Below the pieces are notes generated by a model, which searched no databases, was not told where the DNA came from, and was given only the letters and a program-made list of their open reading frames with translations. 64,000 bases of DNA from Pantoea sp. 18069 (GTDB taxonomy: Bacteria; Pseudomonadota; Gammaproteobacteria; Burkholderiales; Burkholderiaceae_C), in NCBI RefSeq assembly GCF_902706035.1, contig NZ_CACSJA010000011.1, positions 86,039-150,038 of the forward strand. Reading direction: 5' to 3'. Of this stretch, positions 46,954-58,649 are shown one piece after another (within the stretch, counting starts at the first letter, position 1; each line of letters begins with the position of its first letter). The translations under genes were made by a program, and so were the position numbers.

Positions 46954-48729
46954 ATGAAGTTGGCTGATATGCGCCTGGGAATGAAGCTGGGGCTGGGATT
47001 TTTTCTGGTGGTGCTGTTGACCGTCGCGGTCGGCGGGCTGGCGCTGTGGCAGTTGCAGAAAATCAATGCGGCGGCGAGTTTTCTCGGTGGCCATGCGCTG
47101 CAAAGCGTGTCGGACACGGGAGATCTGCGGGTCCACTGGAACCGCTTGCGCCGTCTGGATGCGGGCCTGCTGTCGGCGAAGAGCCCCGAGGAGGTCTCGG
47201 GCCTGGCCTCGCGGGCTCCCGCCATTTTGGAGCAGTTGCAGACGCTGGAGCGCGGCTACGAAGCGCTGCACCACAATACCGAGGAGCGCGCGCTGCTGGC
47301 CCAGTACCAGACGGAGCGCCAGGCCTATGCCAGCAGCCGTGAGGCCTTGTTCCTGGCCGCGAAGGAAAAGGATTTCAGCGTGGTCGAGCAGGATTCGCTG
47401 CTCGGGGATGCGGTCGGCAACCTCTACCAGGGCAGCTCGGAAGGGGCGTTCGTGGCGATGACGGAAACCGTAGGCCAGCTCAATGCGATCAGCCAGCAAC
47501 GCGCCCGGCTTGCCCAGCAGGCGGCGGCCGGTGCCTACGACGACGCCAGGCTGTGGCTGGTCGCGGGCGTCGCGCTGAGTGCCATCATCGCGGCCCTGTT
47601 TGGCGCGCTGGTGACGCGTTCCGTGACCCGGCCGGCGCAGCAGGCGGTCGATGCGGCCAACCACATTGCCCAGGGTGATCTGTCGCAAACGATTGCCTCG
47701 GGCAGCCAGGACGAAATGGGCCATCTTCTGCAGGCCTTGCAGCGCATGCAGGGCAGCCTGGTGCAGACCGTCAACAGCGTGCGCAGCAACGCCGAAGGCG
47801 TGGCCACGGCGAGCGCGCAGATCGCCTCGGGCAACAGCGACCTGTCGGGCCGCACCGAGGAGCAGGCCAGTGCGCTCGAGCAGACGGCGGCATCGATGGA
47901 GCAACTGGGCTCTACCGTGCGCCAGAACGCCGACAACGCGCGCCAGGCCAACCAGCTGGCGCTGAACGCCTCGACGGTGGCGGTGCAGGGCGGCGACGTG
48001 GTGGCCCAGGTGGTCGGCACGATGAAGGGCATCAACGACAGCAGCCGCAAGATCGCCGACATCATCGGCGTGATCGACGGCATTGCGTTCCAGACCAATA
48101 TCCTGGCGCTGAACGCCGCGGTGGAGGCGGCGCGCGCGGGTGAGCAGGGCCGGGGCTTTGCCGTGGTGGCCAGCGAAGTGCGCAGCCTGGCGCAGCGCAG
48201 TGCCGAGGCGGCCAAGGAAATCAAGGCGTTGATCACGGCCAGCGTGGAGCGCGTGGAGCAGGGCACGCAGCAGGCGGACCTGGCGGGCGAGACCATGACC
48301 GAGGTGGTCGGGGCGATCCGCCGCGTGACGGACATCATGGGCGAGATCAGCGCGGCGAGCAGCGAGCAGAGCACGGGCGTGGCCCAGGTCGGCGAGGCGA
48401 TCACGCAGATGGATCAGGCGACGCAGCAGAACGCGGCGCTGGTCGAGGAAAGCGCGGCCGCGGCCGACAGCCTGCAGCGCCAGGCGCAGGACCTGGTCGA
48501 AGCCGTGGCGGTGTTCCGCCTGGCGCAGGGCGCGCAGGGTCGTGCCGTGACCGCCAGCGCGGTGCCGGGCCCGCGGCGAACGCCGGCGCGCGTGGCCAGC
48601 CCTGTCGAACGCCCCCCGATTCCCCGTGCGCCGGCGCGGGCCCCGCAGGTGGCGGCCGCGCCGGCTGCCGCCGCCCCCGCAACGCCCGCCGCCCGCCAGG
48701 CTGCGGACAGCGATTGGGAAACGTTCTGA
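46954..48729 (+). CDS. Methyl-accepting chemotaxis protein 1
   Basis: 591-residue transmembrane chemoreceptor. TM1 ~10-33, a helical periplasmic four-helix-bundle-type ligand domain (~34-190, MCP-type 4HB), TM2 ~195-218, HAMP (~219-271) and the cytoplasmic signalling hairpin with tip [20 protein letters not shown] (~408-427). C-terminus is a Pro/Ala-rich linker ending DWETF, like the CheR/CheB tether pentapeptide NWETF of E. coli Tar/Tsr. Residues ~283-523 are identical to the second receptor at 49639-51375. Ligand unknown. cheW follows. Confidence 0.94.
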   Translation: MKLADMRLGMKLGLGFFLVVLLTVAVGGLALWQLQKINAAASFLGGHALQSVSDTGDLRVHWNRLRRLDAGLLSAKSPEEVSGLASRAPAILEQLQTLERGYEALHHNTEERALLAQYQTERQAYASSREALFLAAKEKDFSVVEQDSLLGDAVGNLYQGSSEGAFVAMTETVGQLNAISQQRARLAQQAAAGAYDDARLWLVAGVALSAIIAALFGALVTRSVTRPAQQAVDAANHIAQGDLSQTIASGSQDEMGHLLQALQRMQGSLVQTVNSVRSNAEGVATASAQIASGNSDLSGRTEEQASALEQTAASMEQLGSTVRQNADNARQANQLALNASTVAVQGGDVVAQVVGTMKGINDSSRKIADIIGVIDGIAFQTNILALNAAVEAARAGEQGRGFAVVASEVRSLAQRSAEAAKEIKALITASVERVEQGTQQADLAGETMTEVVGAIRRVTDIMGEISAASSEQSTGVAQVGEAITQMDQATQQNAALVEESAAAADSLQRQAQDLVEAVAVFRLAQGAQGRAVTASAVPGPRRTPARVASPVERPPIPRAPARAPQVAAAPAAAAPATPAARQAADSDWETF

Positions 48730-48944
48730 CGCCGCGCAAGTCCTTTTTTTGGGGCCTGCCTCCACTTTTTGGTGACAATATGTAATTCGGTCGTGCGAGG
48801 GCGTCGCTGTCCTTGCCGCCGGATTCCCGTTTCCCCACAGGCCTGGGGCCGGGCGGGTGGTGCGGCATTTCGCCTGCGACCCGCCATGCATCCGCTGCCC
48901 AGGTACGTCCGCAACCGCGGCGATCTCAACCCAAGGGAGCCTTC

Positions 48945-49466
48945 ATGCTTTCGAATCTTTCTTCTACCGGCGGGCTGCGTTCGCGCTCCGCTTCCCAGAC
49001 CACGGCCCAGGTGGCCAAGGCCGAGTTTCTGACCTTTCAGTTGGGCAAGGAAGAGTACGGCATCGACATTTTGCGGGTGCAGGAAATCCGCTCCTACGAG
49101 ACGCCAACGCGCATCGCGCATGCCCCCGATTTCATCAAGGGCGTGGTCGATCTGCGCGGCGTGATCGTGCCCATCGTGGACCTGCGCATGAAGCTCGATT
49201 GCCCCACGGTCGAGTACACGGCCTTCACCGTGGTGATCATCCTCAACGTTGCCGACACCGTGCTCGGCGTGGTCGTGGATTCGGTGGCCGATGTGGTCAA
49301 TCTGCCGCTCGATGCCATCCGTCCCACGCCCCAGTTCCAGTCGCAGGTCGACGAAGCGTTCATCAAGGGCATTGCCAACGTCGACGAGCGCATGCTGATC
49401 GTCATGGACATCGAAGCCCTGCTGAGCTCGGCCGACATGGGATTGCTCAAGGCCGCGGTCGGCTGA
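48945..49466 (+). CDS. cheW: Chemotaxis coupling protein CheW
   Basis: 173-residue SH3-like adaptor linking chemoreceptors to CheA. EFLTFQLGKEEYGIDILRVQEI (split here by chance at ~27-48), VDLRGVIVPIVDLRMKL (~67-83) and a VVDSVADVVNLP strand (~105) are typical. Start at 48945 with AAGGGA upstream; the open frame further upstream is GC-rich and unlike CheW. Sits between the two receptor genes. Confidence 0.95.
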   Translation: MLSNLSSTGGLRSRSASQTTAQVAKAEFLTFQLGKEEYGIDILRVQEIRSYETPTRIAHAPDFIKGVVDLRGVIVPIVDLRMKLDCPTVEYTAFTVVIILNVADTVLGVVVDSVADVVNLPLDAIRPTPQFQSQVDEAFIKGIANVDERMLIVMDIEALLSSADMGLLKAAVG

Positions 49467-49638
49467 GCCCGATGGCGCGGCATGCCGGCGCGCGTGCCGT
49501 GGCCGGGGCGACTGCGCCCACGCCCATCGAACAATGGCGTAGTGCCGTCCCGGGGCATTTTCACCTCCGTTAGAGTATGAGACGCAATTCATTACATTGA
49601 TCCCGGTCCACCGGGGCGATTCACCAGGGACAAGAACC

Positions 49639-51375
49639 ATGCGCTACGCTCACTTGAAGATCGGCACCCGCCTCACACTCGCGTTTTCGGTACTGTTGTT
49701 GATTACCGCCGCCATTGCCGGCATGGGCGTATGGCGGCTCGAAGCGCTCAAGGAAGCCAATCAGGCCATCGCCACCGTGCAGATGCAGCGCAGCATGCTC
49801 ACCCAGCGCTGGGCGTCGTTGATCGAAATCAACTGGGTGCGCACTTCGACGCTGTTGCGCATCGGCGACCCCGCCTATGTCGCCACCTTGCGAAAAGACA
49901 TGGCCGCGGCGAGCGAGAGCGTCAACCAGGCGCAGCAACAGCTCGAAGCCATGGCGCAGGACGCCGAACGCCAGGCCTTGATGGCCGAAGTCGCCACGCG
50001 GCGCAAGGCCTATTCGGATTTTCGCACCGGCCTGCAAAAGCGCCTGGCGCAGGGCGACGACATCTCGCAGGAACTCGACGGCCAGTTGCGGCCGCTGGCC
50101 GACAGCTACCTGAAGTCCGTTGCCGACGTGGCCGATGACGCTGCCAGGGGTCTGGTCGCAGTGCAGGCAAGCGCCCAGGAGTCGGCCACCGCCAGCCAGG
50201 TGGTATTGGGCGCGGGCGCGGCCCTGGCCCTGCTGATCGGTCTGCTGTTGGGCGTGACGACGACGCGCTCCATCACACGTCCCATCCAGCGCGCGGCCGA
50301 AGTCGCCGATTCGATACGCAACGGTGACCTGACATCGAACATCGATGCGAGCGGCGAGGACGAAACCGCGCAGATGCTGCGCGGCCTGGCCGGAATGCAG
50401 ACCAACCTGCGCAATATCGTGGCGCATGTGCGCGAAGGCTCCGAGGCCGTGGCCACGGCGAGCGCGCAGATTGCCTCGGGCAACAGCGACCTGTCGGGCC
50501 GCACCGAGGAGCAGGCCAGCGCGCTCGAGCAGACGGCGGCGTCGATGGAGCAACTGGGCTCTACCGTGCGCCAGAATGCCGACAACGCGCGCCAGGCCAA
50601 CCAGCTGGCGCTGAACGCCTCGACGGTGGCGGTGCAGGGCGGCGACGTGGTGGCCCAGGTGGTCGGCACGATGAAGGGCATCAACGACAGCAGCCGCAAG
50701 ATCGCCGACATCATCGGCGTGATCGACGGCATTGCGTTCCAGACCAATATCCTGGCGCTGAACGCCGCCGTGGAAGCGGCGCGCGCGGGCGAGCAGGGCC
50801 GGGGCTTTGCCGTGGTGGCCAGCGAAGTGCGCAGCCTGGCGCAGCGCAGTGCCGAGGCGGCCAAGGAAATCAAGGCGCTGATCACGGCCAGCGTGGAGCG
50901 CGTGGAGCAGGGCACGCAGCAGGCGGACCTGGCGGGCGAGACGATGACCGAGGTGGTCGGGGCGATCCGCCGCGTGACGGACATCATGGGCGAGATCAGC
51001 GCGGCGAGCAGCGAGCAGAGCACGGGCGTGGCCCAGGTCGGCGAGGCGATCACGCAGATGGACCAGGCGACGCAGCAGAACGCGGCGCTGGTCGAGGAAA
51101 GCGCGGCCGCGGCCGACAGCCTGCAGCGCCAGGCGCAGGACCTGGTCGAAGCCGTGGCGGTGTTCCGCCTCGACGATGGCCAGGCCCGGGCCACCCGTGC
51201 AGCGCCAGCGGCGCGTGCCGTCCAGCCCGCGCCCCAGCGCGCGGCCGCCAGGCCGGCGCCGGTTGTCCGGCAAGCGCCCGCACCTGCGGTGCCCGCCGTG
51301 CCGCACAGCGTCAATTCGCGTGGCCGGCCGGCGCAGGCCTCGGCCAGCAGCACGGACGACTGGGAAAGCTTCTAA
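49639..51375 (+). CDS. Methyl-accepting chemotaxis protein 2
   Basis: 578-residue transmembrane chemoreceptor. TM1 ~10-32, periplasmic helical domain (~33-185) including [18 protein letters not shown] typical of four-helix-bundle sensors, TM2 ~190-212, HAMP to ~268, signalling domain to ~510, Pro/Ala-rich linker and terminal DWESF, a CheR/CheB tether-like pentapeptide. The signalling part is residue-for-residue the same as in the first receptor, while sensor domains differ, so both should use the same CheW/CheA with different stimuli. Start at 49639 follows AGGGA. Confidence 0.94.
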   Translation: MRYAHLKIGTRLTLAFSVLLLITAAIAGMGVWRLEALKEANQAIATVQMQRSMLTQRWASLIEINWVRTSTLLRIGDPAYVATLRKDMAAASESVNQAQQQLEAMAQDAERQALMAEVATRRKAYSDFRTGLQKRLAQGDDISQELDGQLRPLADSYLKSVADVADDAARGLVAVQASAQESATASQVVLGAGAALALLIGLLLGVTTTRSITRPIQRAAEVADSIRNGDLTSNIDASGEDETAQMLRGLAGMQTNLRNIVAHVREGSEAVATASAQIASGNSDLSGRTEEQASALEQTAASMEQLGSTVRQNADNARQANQLALNASTVAVQGGDVVAQVVGTMKGINDSSRKIADIIGVIDGIAFQTNILALNAAVEAARAGEQGRGFAVVASEVRSLAQRSAEAAKEIKALITASVERVEQGTQQADLAGETMTEVVGAIRRVTDIMGEISAASSEQSTGVAQVGEAITQMDQATQQNAALVEESAAAADSLQRQAQDLVEAVAVFRLDDGQARATRAAPAARAVQPAPQRAAARPAPVVRQAPAPAVPAVPHSVNSRGRPAQASASSTDDWESF

Positions 51376-52637
51376 AGGCGCGCCGCGCCTGCGCCCAGAC
51401 CCGGCGCGCGCAGCGGGCTGTGCGCGTGCAGCGCCTCGAGATAGGCCTGCACGCCCGTGCCCTCGCGTTCTAGAAAGCGGTCCACGGCATCGGCGAAGCC
51501 GGGGTGGGCGATCCAGTGGGCGCTTGCCGTGGGCGTGGGCAGCAGCGCGCGCGCCATCTTGTGCTCGCCTTGCGCGCCGCCTTCGAAACGCGCGATGCCC
51601 TGCGCGATGCACCAGACGATGGGCTGGTAGTAGCAGGCTTCGAAGTGGAGGCAGTCGACGCGCTCGAGCGCCCCCCAGTAACGGCCATAGGCCACGCCCT
51701 GCGGCGCGCCGCCGCCGGTAGCTGCCGCGGCCTCGGTGTCGAGGGCGATCAGGCTCGCGGCGATAGGCTGGCCGGCGCGCTCGGCAATGAACAGCAGCCA
51801 GTGCGCGGGCAGCAGCGCGCCCATGCGCGCGAAGAAGTCGCGCGCGAGATAGGGCGCATTGCCGTGCTCGAGATAGGTGCGTTCGTAGCAGCGGTAGAAG
51901 AAGTCCCAGTCCTGGGCCTGGATCTGCGCACCATGCAGCGCGCGGAAAGTCACGCCGGCCTCGGCCACCTTGCGGCGTTCCTGGCGTATCTTCTTGCGCT
52001 TTTCCTGCTGCAGCTGGGCAAGGAAATCATCGAAGTCGCGCAGTGGTCGGGCGGTGCCCGCGGTGCCGGCTGCGGCATGGGCCGCCCCGGCATGGGCCGC
52101 CCCACGGTTGTGCCAGTGGAACTGCACGCCGCCGCGCTCCATCCAGCCGTCGGCGCGGCAGGCAGCGAGATCGGCGTCTTCGGTGAACAGCGCATGCACC
52201 GAAGACCAGCCCTGGGCCGCAACCCAGCGGCGCACGGTCTGCGCGAGCAGCGCACGCAGCGCTTCACTGCGCGCGAGCAGGCGCGAGCCGGGCACGGGCG
52301 TGAACGGCACGGCGATCACCGCCTTGGGGTAGTAGTCCAGGCCATGCTCGGCATAGGCGCGCGCCCAGGCCCAGTCGAACACGTATTCGCCCGACGAATG
52401 GTTCTTGGCGTACAGCGGGCAGGCCGCGACCAGTGCGTCGCCTTCCCACAGCGTGACGAAGCAGGGCTGCCAGCCGGTTTCCAGCGTCGCGCTGCCGCTG
52501 GCTTCGAGCGCGGCCAGGTACTCATGGCGCATGAAAGGCGTGGGCACGGACTGCTGCGCGAGCAGCGCGTTCCAGGCCTGCGAGGGGATCTCCTGCACCT
52601 GGGTGAACACGCGGGTGATAATTGCGCTTTCAGCCAT
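51372..52637 (-). CDS. FemAB-like (DUF482/GNAT-fold) protein
   Basis: 421-residue protein of the DUF482 family, related in fold to FemAB peptidyl transferases and GNAT acyltransferases. N-terminal [29 protein letters not shown] and [23 protein letters not shown], central [19 protein letters not shown] and C-terminal [24 protein letters not shown] are landmarks. A Gly/Ala-His-rich insert (~175-200) contains a small tandem duplication (about 52074-52106). Substrate unknown; a role in peptidoglycan or cell-envelope modification has been suggested for the family. Divergent from nadE by 71 bases; its 3' end overlaps the mcp2 stop. Confidence 0.8.
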   Translation of the reverse strand: MAESAIITRVFTQVQEIPSQAWNALLAQQSVPTPFMRHEYLAALEASGSATLETGWQPCFVTLWEGDALVAACPLYAKNHSSGEYVFDWAWARAYAEHGLDYYPKAVIAVPFTPVPGSRLLARSEALRALLAQTVRRWVAAQGWSSVHALFTEDADLAACRADGWMERGGVQFHWHNRGAAHAGAAHAAAGTAGTARPLRDFDDFLAQLQQEKRKKIRQERRKVAEAGVTFRALHGAQIQAQDWDFFYRCYERTYLEHGNAPYLARDFFARMGALLPAHWLLFIAERAGQPIAASLIALDTEAAAATGGGAPQGVAYGRYWGALERVDCLHFEACYYQPIVWCIAQGIARFEGGAQGEHKMARALLPTPTASAHWIAHPGFADAVDRFLEREGTGVQAYLEALHAHSPLRAPGLGAGAARL

Positions 52638-52708
52638 GCCTGCTCCCAGCGCTCGATCCCTGTGGCGCAGCGCTTTTGCGATGGGCCTTGTCGGCCTGAT
52701 TTCTATCC

Positions 52709-54740
<2,032 letters not shown>

Positions 54741-54852
54741 TCTAGGGGGCTTGAGGCCAGGACGTTCATGGTTCGACAGGCTCACTACGAACGGTTTGCG
54801 AGCAGGTCGCCTTTGGGTGGCCGTCCGAAGGGCGCTTGAGCGCCCGCGCCCT
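54741..54852. repeat. Short palindromic sequences after glnB
   Basis: Contains GTTCGACAGGCTCACTACGAAC (a GTTCG/CGAAC dyad at about 54771-54792) and a GGGCGC/GCGCCC hairpin at 54829-54844. They lie between converging glnB and the LOG gene and may act as terminators or REP-type sequences. No T-run. Confidence 0.4.
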
Positions 54853-55455
54853 TCAGATCACCGCGCGCAAGGCCTTGGTTTCGCTCGCGGTGCCCGCAGC
54901 TTCGACCAGCGCGGGCAGCAGCACCGCCGCATCGGCGTGGCTTTCGATCAGTCCCATCTGCCACTCGCCCATCAGGCCGCTTTGCACGCTGGTGGCCAGG
55001 AAAGTCAGCAGGCTGTCGTAGTAGGCCGCGGTATTGAGCAGGCCTATGGGCTTGTCGTGGTAGCCGAGCTGGCGCCAGGTCCAGACTTCGAACAGTTCCT
55101 CGAACGTGCCTATGCCGCCGGGAAGCGCGAGGAAGGCGTCCGAGCGTTCGGCCATCATCGCCTTGCGCTCGTGCATGGTCTGCACGATGTGCAGTTCATC
55201 GCAGGCATGGTTGGCCTGTTCCTTGTCGACCAGCGCCTGCGGAATGATGCCGACCACGCGGCCACCGGCCAGGCGCGTGGCTTCGGCCACGGTGCCCATC
55301 AGGCCGGAACGGCCGCCGCCATAGACCAGCTGGCCGCCATGCGCGCCAATCCACTTGCCGACTTCGATCGCGGCTTCGGTGAACAGGGGATTGACGCCGG
55401 GGCGCGAGCCCAGGTAGACGCAGAGGGAAAAGGCAGGTGTCGGGGAGTTCATCAT
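54853..55455 (-). CDS. LOG family protein (cytokinin riboside 5'-monophosphate phosphoribohydrolase-like)
   Basis: 200-residue TIGR00730/LOG family enzyme, expected to cleave the ribose phosphate from nucleoside 5'-monophosphates. Signature LPGGIGTFEELFEVWTW (PGGxGTxxE) at ~106-122 and GGGRSGLMGTVA (~41-52) are intact. Bacterial physiological substrate unclear (AMP or cytokinin-type nucleotides). Start at 55455 overlaps the dgkA stop (ATGA), with another ATG directly after at 55452. Confidence 0.88.
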   Translation of the reverse strand: MMNSPTPAFSLCVYLGSRPGVNPLFTEAAIEVGKWIGAHGGQLVYGGGRSGLMGTVAEATRLAGGRVVGIIPQALVDKEQANHACDELHIVQTMHERKAMMAERSDAFLALPGGIGTFEELFEVWTWRQLGYHDKPIGLLNTAAYYDSLLTFLATSVQSGLMGEWQMGLIESHADAAVLLPALVEAAGTASETKALRAVI

Positions 55456-55844
55456 AGGAATTTCAAGTAAAGGGCGGACAGCCAGGTGCCCGCGCACAGC
55501 AGCAGGGCCAGCAGCACGGCGGCGCTGCCCATGTCCTTGGCGCGCTTGGACAGCGCATGCCATTCGGGGCCTATGCGATCGATCGCGGATTCAATGGCGC
55601 TGTTGAGCAACTCGACGATCAGCACCAGCACGATGGACGCCACGAGCAGCATGCATTCGCTCCAGCTGCGTCCCAGCCAGGGCGCGAACGGCAGCAGGCA
55701 CAGCGCGCCCAGGGCTTCGGTGCGAAAGGCTTTCTCGCCCCAGCCCGCACGCAGGCCCTGCAGCGAGTAGCCGCCTGCATGCCATATGCGGCGCAGGCCG
55801 CTGCGGGTTTTCTGGGGGTTGACCGGTGGAGTCTCTGGAGCCAT
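55452..55844 (-). CDS. dgkA: Diacylglycerol kinase, prokaryotic type
   Basis: Small inner-membrane kinase that recycles diacylglycerol to phosphatidic acid, 130 residues with three helices. Motifs: AGYSLQGLRAGWGEKAFRTEAL (N-terminal amphipathic region) and active-site LLNSAIESAIDRIGPEWHALSKRAKDMGSAAVLLAL, with the conserved ExxNTxxE replaced by ELLNSAIE, a common variant. Coupled to the LOG gene downstream. Confidence 0.94.
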   Translation of the reverse strand: MAPETPPVNPQKTRSGLRRIWHAGGYSLQGLRAGWGEKAFRTEALGALCLLPFAPWLGRSWSECMLLVASIVLVLIVELLNSAIESAIDRIGPEWHALSKRAKDMGSAAVLLALLLCAGTWLSALYLKFL

Positions 55845-55865
55845 GGGCCGAGAGGATACGCTAGC

Positions 55866-56435
55866 CTAGGCCAGTCCGTCGGCCTTGCGGCGTTTCGTGC
55901 GGGCACGCGCTTCGCCTTGCGCGTCGTGCACCAGCCGCGTGCCGGCCAGCGCATCGTGCAGGAACTGGCGCTGCGGGTGCAGGCGGCTGAGCAGCGCCCA
56001 GACCGCGATCCAGCCCAGCATCAGCACCGTGGTCTCGCCCGCGGGCAGGTGGAAGGGCGCGATCACGGCCAGCGGCGGCAGGAACCACAGCCAGCTGAGC
56101 AGGTAGCGCGCAAGCGCACGGCCCTGCGTGAGCGCGCGGCCCGACTTGTCGGTCACGCGGATGTGCCAGGTTTTCATCGCCAGGGTCTGGCCCTTGGACC
56201 AGAACCAGGTGAAGTAGATGCCGAACACCACGAACAAAAAGGCCTGCAGCGCGTGGCGGTTGTCCATCGCATTGCGTGTCTGGCTCAGCGTGCCGAACAG
56301 ATAGCCGGCAATGAATACCACGCCGAACAGCAGCAGTCCTTCGTAGAGCCAGCAGGCCATGCGCCGGCGCAGGCTCGGGGTCGGCGGCAGGGACGGAAGC
56401 TGCGCAGGCGTCGAAGGCGGGACGGAAGAGTGCAT
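55866..56435 (-). CDS. RDD family membrane protein
   Basis: 189-residue inner-membrane protein with about four helices. N-terminal Pro-rich stretch, then LRRRMACWLYEGLLLFGVVF (with the R(R)-x-x-x-x-D-type start of RDD where Asp is replaced by Glu), KGQTLAMKTWHIRVTDKSGR and HDALAGTRLV, typical of RDD proteins. Function of most members is unknown; some are transport-related. The ATG overlaps the DUF3106 stop by one base (TAATG), so it belongs to the sigma-factor operon. Confidence 0.85.
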   Translation of the reverse strand: MHSSVPPSTPAQLPSLPPTPSLRRRMACWLYEGLLLFGVVFIAGYLFGTLSQTRNAMDNRHALQAFLFVVFGIYFTWFWSKGQTLAMKTWHIRVTDKSGRALTQGRALARYLLSWLWFLPPLAVIAPFHLPAGETTVLMLGWIAVWALLSRLHPQRQFLHDALAGTRLVHDAQGEARARTKRRKADGLA

Positions 56436-57292
56436 TACGGTGGAAGCGGGTCGCCCAGCCCCGTGCCTGCGGCCGTGTCGGCGCCTGCGGGGGCGAGCGC
56501 GGGCAAGGGCAGCGCCGTCGCGGTGGACAGGTTCACGGGTGCGGTCTCGACCACGTTGGGCATAGACACCGGCCGGGTTTCGACGGCCAGCGCGGGCGGC
56601 GCCGGCGGCGCGATGTGGTGCGTTGACTGGGCGCTGGGCGCGGGAATCTTGGGCAGGTTGGCGACGTTGTTGGCGGTGGCCGTGGCGGCCGGCACGCGCG
56701 CGAGCTTTTTCGCCGGCACCGGGCGCAGCGCGGGTGCGGCGCCCGCGGGCCTGGCCGCGGCGGCCCTGGCTGCAAGCGCCCGTCGCTGTTCGTCGCTCAA
56801 GGCCTGGTAGGCTTCCCACTGCGCCCATTTGTCCTTGGGGGCCATGCGGTTGGTGAGTGCATAGTTGAGCCGGGCCTGGCTGCGCTGCTGGGCGCTCAGG
56901 CTGGCCCAGGATTCCATGCGGTCGCGCAGCTTGAGCTGCTCCTGCGCGGGCAGGGTGTCGAAGGTGCCGGCCAGCACGATCCAGCGGCTCTTTTGCACTT
57001 CGCCCATGAACGGCCAGCGTTTCTCCAGCGGCTGCAGCACGCTTTGCTGGGCCAGCGTGAGTTCGCCCCAGTTGGGACCCGCGGCTTGCAGGCGGCGCTG
57101 CGACAGGCCGTTGCGCGGTGCATCGGAATCGGCCGCAGGCGCCTGGGCCACCGTGGCCATGGCCAGCGCGCTGGGCGCCTGTCGCACCTGCGGCACGATC
57201 CAGCCCGCGACCAGCGTGAGCGCCAACAGCAGCGCCGACGCCAGCGCGACGCTGCTCAAGCTGCGGAATTCAGTACGCGGGACAGGGGGCAT
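56435..57292 (-). CDS. DUF3106 protein
   Basis: 285-residue protein with one N-terminal hydrophobic segment (~14-36, signal anchor or signal peptide), so it likely faces the periplasm. Central DUF3106-type repeats: LTLAQQSVLQPLEKRWPFMGE, LPAQEQLKLRDRMESWASLS and WAQWEAYQALSDEQRRALAA. C-terminal ~100 residues are Pro/Ala-rich. These helix-rich pieces resemble CpxP/Spy-like packing but that is only an impression. Third gene of the sigma-DUF3619-DUF3106-RDD group. Confidence 0.78.
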   Translation of the reverse strand: MPPVPRTEFRSLSSVALASALLLALTLVAGWIVPQVRQAPSALAMATVAQAPAADSDAPRNGLSQRRLQAAGPNWGELTLAQQSVLQPLEKRWPFMGEVQKSRWIVLAGTFDTLPAQEQLKLRDRMESWASLSAQQRSQARLNYALTNRMAPKDKWAQWEAYQALSDEQRRALAARAAAARPAGAAPALRPVPAKKLARVPAATATANNVANLPKIPAPSAQSTHHIAPPAPPALAVETRPVSMPNVVETAPVNLSTATALPLPALAPAGADTAAGTGLGDPLPP

Positions 57293-57319
57293 GCAACCGG
57301 AAGATCTCTAGCAAGGGGG

Positions 57320-57769
57320 TCAGAGCGTGGAAACCGCGGGCGGTGTCTGGATGAACTGCAGGAAACCTGGATCGGCATAGGCCGAAGGGGGCAGGTCGTC
57401 CGTGAGCAGGGCGGCGTCGACTTCGGCGACTTCGTGCATGCCGAAATCGGTCTGCGAGGTGATGAACACCGCGAGGCTGATCGCGAGCCCGACCAGCGGC
57501 GCTGCGGTGAGTGCACCGCGCCACCAGCCGTGGCGCCCGGGCGCGCCCAGCGAGGCCACGCCCCCCTGATTCTGCACTGCGTGTGCCGTGACGCGCTGGT
57601 GCACCAGCACTTCGCGCCGGCGCTGCGACAACGCGCGCTCACGCCCGGCGCGCAATCGCTCGCTGATGTCGTAGGCCAGTAGTTGGTTGTTTTCGCTCAG
57701 GCGTGCGGTCACGCGCCGCGCAAAACGATCGGCGGCCTGCTCAATGGACGGTGTTGCTGCAATGTTCAT
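57320..57769 (-). CDS. DUF3619 protein, possible membrane anti-sigma factor
   Basis: 149-residue protein. N-terminal cytoplasmic part (1-~83, helical and basic: IEQAADRFARRVTARLSENNQ), one membrane helix (~84-105, GALTAAPLVGLAISLAVFIT), and a short acidic periplasmic tail. This size and topology, and a start codon that overlaps the sigma-factor stop (ATGA), fit an anti-sigma factor. No zinc-binding ZAS motif is visible. The functional assignment is inference; the family is formally uncharacterised. Confidence 0.78.
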   Translation of the reverse strand: MNIAATPSIEQAADRFARRVTARLSENNQLLAYDISERLRAGRERALSQRRREVLVHQRVTAHAVQNQGGVASLGAPGRHGWWRGALTAAPLVGLAISLAVFITSQTDFGMHEVAEVDAALLTDDLPPSAYADPGFLQFIQTPPAVSTL

Positions 57770-58335
57770 AACTGGATTCCTTTGGCCTTCAGTGCCTTGC
57801 TGAGGGTCTGAATGGCACGAAAACAGTGTGTCTTCACACTGCCTTCCGAGCAACCCATGGCGGCTGCGGTCTCTGCGACGTCCATCTCCTCCCAATAACG
57901 CATCAGAAAGGCTTCACGTTGACGTGTTGGCAACTCCTGCACCTCTTTTTCTATGCCTTGCAGCGTTTGTACACGCTGCGTGTGCTCTTCGGCGCTTTGC
58001 ACCGTCTGTTCGTTTCCATTGCCAGCATAGGTCTCGAGCAGATCAAAGTCCATGCCGTCGTCGCCTGCGGGCTCGAAATCGCTCATGCGCGTGAAGAGCG
58101 CATTGCGCGTTTTCTGGCGCCGGAACCAGTCGAGCGTGCAGTTCGACAGGATGCGCTGGAACAGCATCGGCAACTCGGCAGGCGGCTTGTCCCCGTAATG
58201 GTGCGCGAGCTTGAGCATACTGTCCTGGACAATGTCGAGCGCCGCCTCATCATCGCGGACATGGTAGAGCGCGCGCTTGAAAGCGCGTTTTTCCACATCC
58301 TTGAGAAATTGCGAGAGTTCTTGTTCGGTTGCCAA
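57766..58335 (-). CDS. RNA polymerase sigma factor, ECF type
   Basis: 189-residue group 4 (ECF) sigma factor. Region 2 is DDEAALDIVQDSMLKLAHHY and FQRILSNCTLDWFRRQKTRN (~28-85). Region 4 with helix-turn-helix is LPTRQREAFLMRYWEEMDVA...CSEGSVKTHCFRAIQTLSK (~140-180). Start is a TTG at 58335, giving the family-like N-terminus MATEQELSQFL; an in-frame ATG at 58428 adds a basic, unrelated stretch. Heads a four-gene operon with DUF3619, DUF3106 and RDD. Regulon unknown. Confidence 0.87.
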   Translation of the reverse strand: MATEQELSQFLKDVEKRAFKRALYHVRDDEAALDIVQDSMLKLAHHYGDKPPAELPMLFQRILSNCTLDWFRRQKTRNALFTRMSDFEPAGDDGMDFDLLETYAGNGNEQTVQSAEEHTQRVQTLQGIEKEVQELPTRQREAFLMRYWEEMDVAETAAAMGCSEGSVKTHCFRAIQTLSKALKAKGIQL

Positions 58336-58649
58336 AGAGGTCAGCCTGCCGCGAAAGGGGCGCCGTGGCCAGAAAGAGGATTGCTGCGGCGGCTTGCCCG
58401 ATTCCGGGAGTCCGTCAGCACAGGACAAAGCGAATTATCGCATCCATCGAATATTTTGCCGCACCGGGCAGCCCGGGCATTGCGCCGCGGTGCGATAATC
58501 CGGGCGCAAATCAAAAAAGCAAACGGGTCACGGTCCGGCGTCCACACATTTCGCCCATGGCCATGGCCTCAAGTCCCAAACCGGCCCCACAAGGGCACAG
58601 GCCAGGGGCACCCAAGGTTTTTCGTTAGAGAAATTCGCAAAGGTTGATC
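58336..58649. other. Divergent promoter region between the sigma factor and ilvB
   Basis: 314 bases with no gene. An open frame at 58557-58628 (23 codons) just before ilvB has no run of Leu, Ile or Val codons, so it is unlikely to be an attenuator leader. A-rich stretch near 58508-58521. No T-box or clear terminator seen. Confidence 0.4.

Noticed and set aside
58557..58628. Leader peptide for ilv attenuation
   Set aside because: The 23-codon frame contains one Val and no Leu or Ile codons, and no terminator/antiterminator pair follows it.
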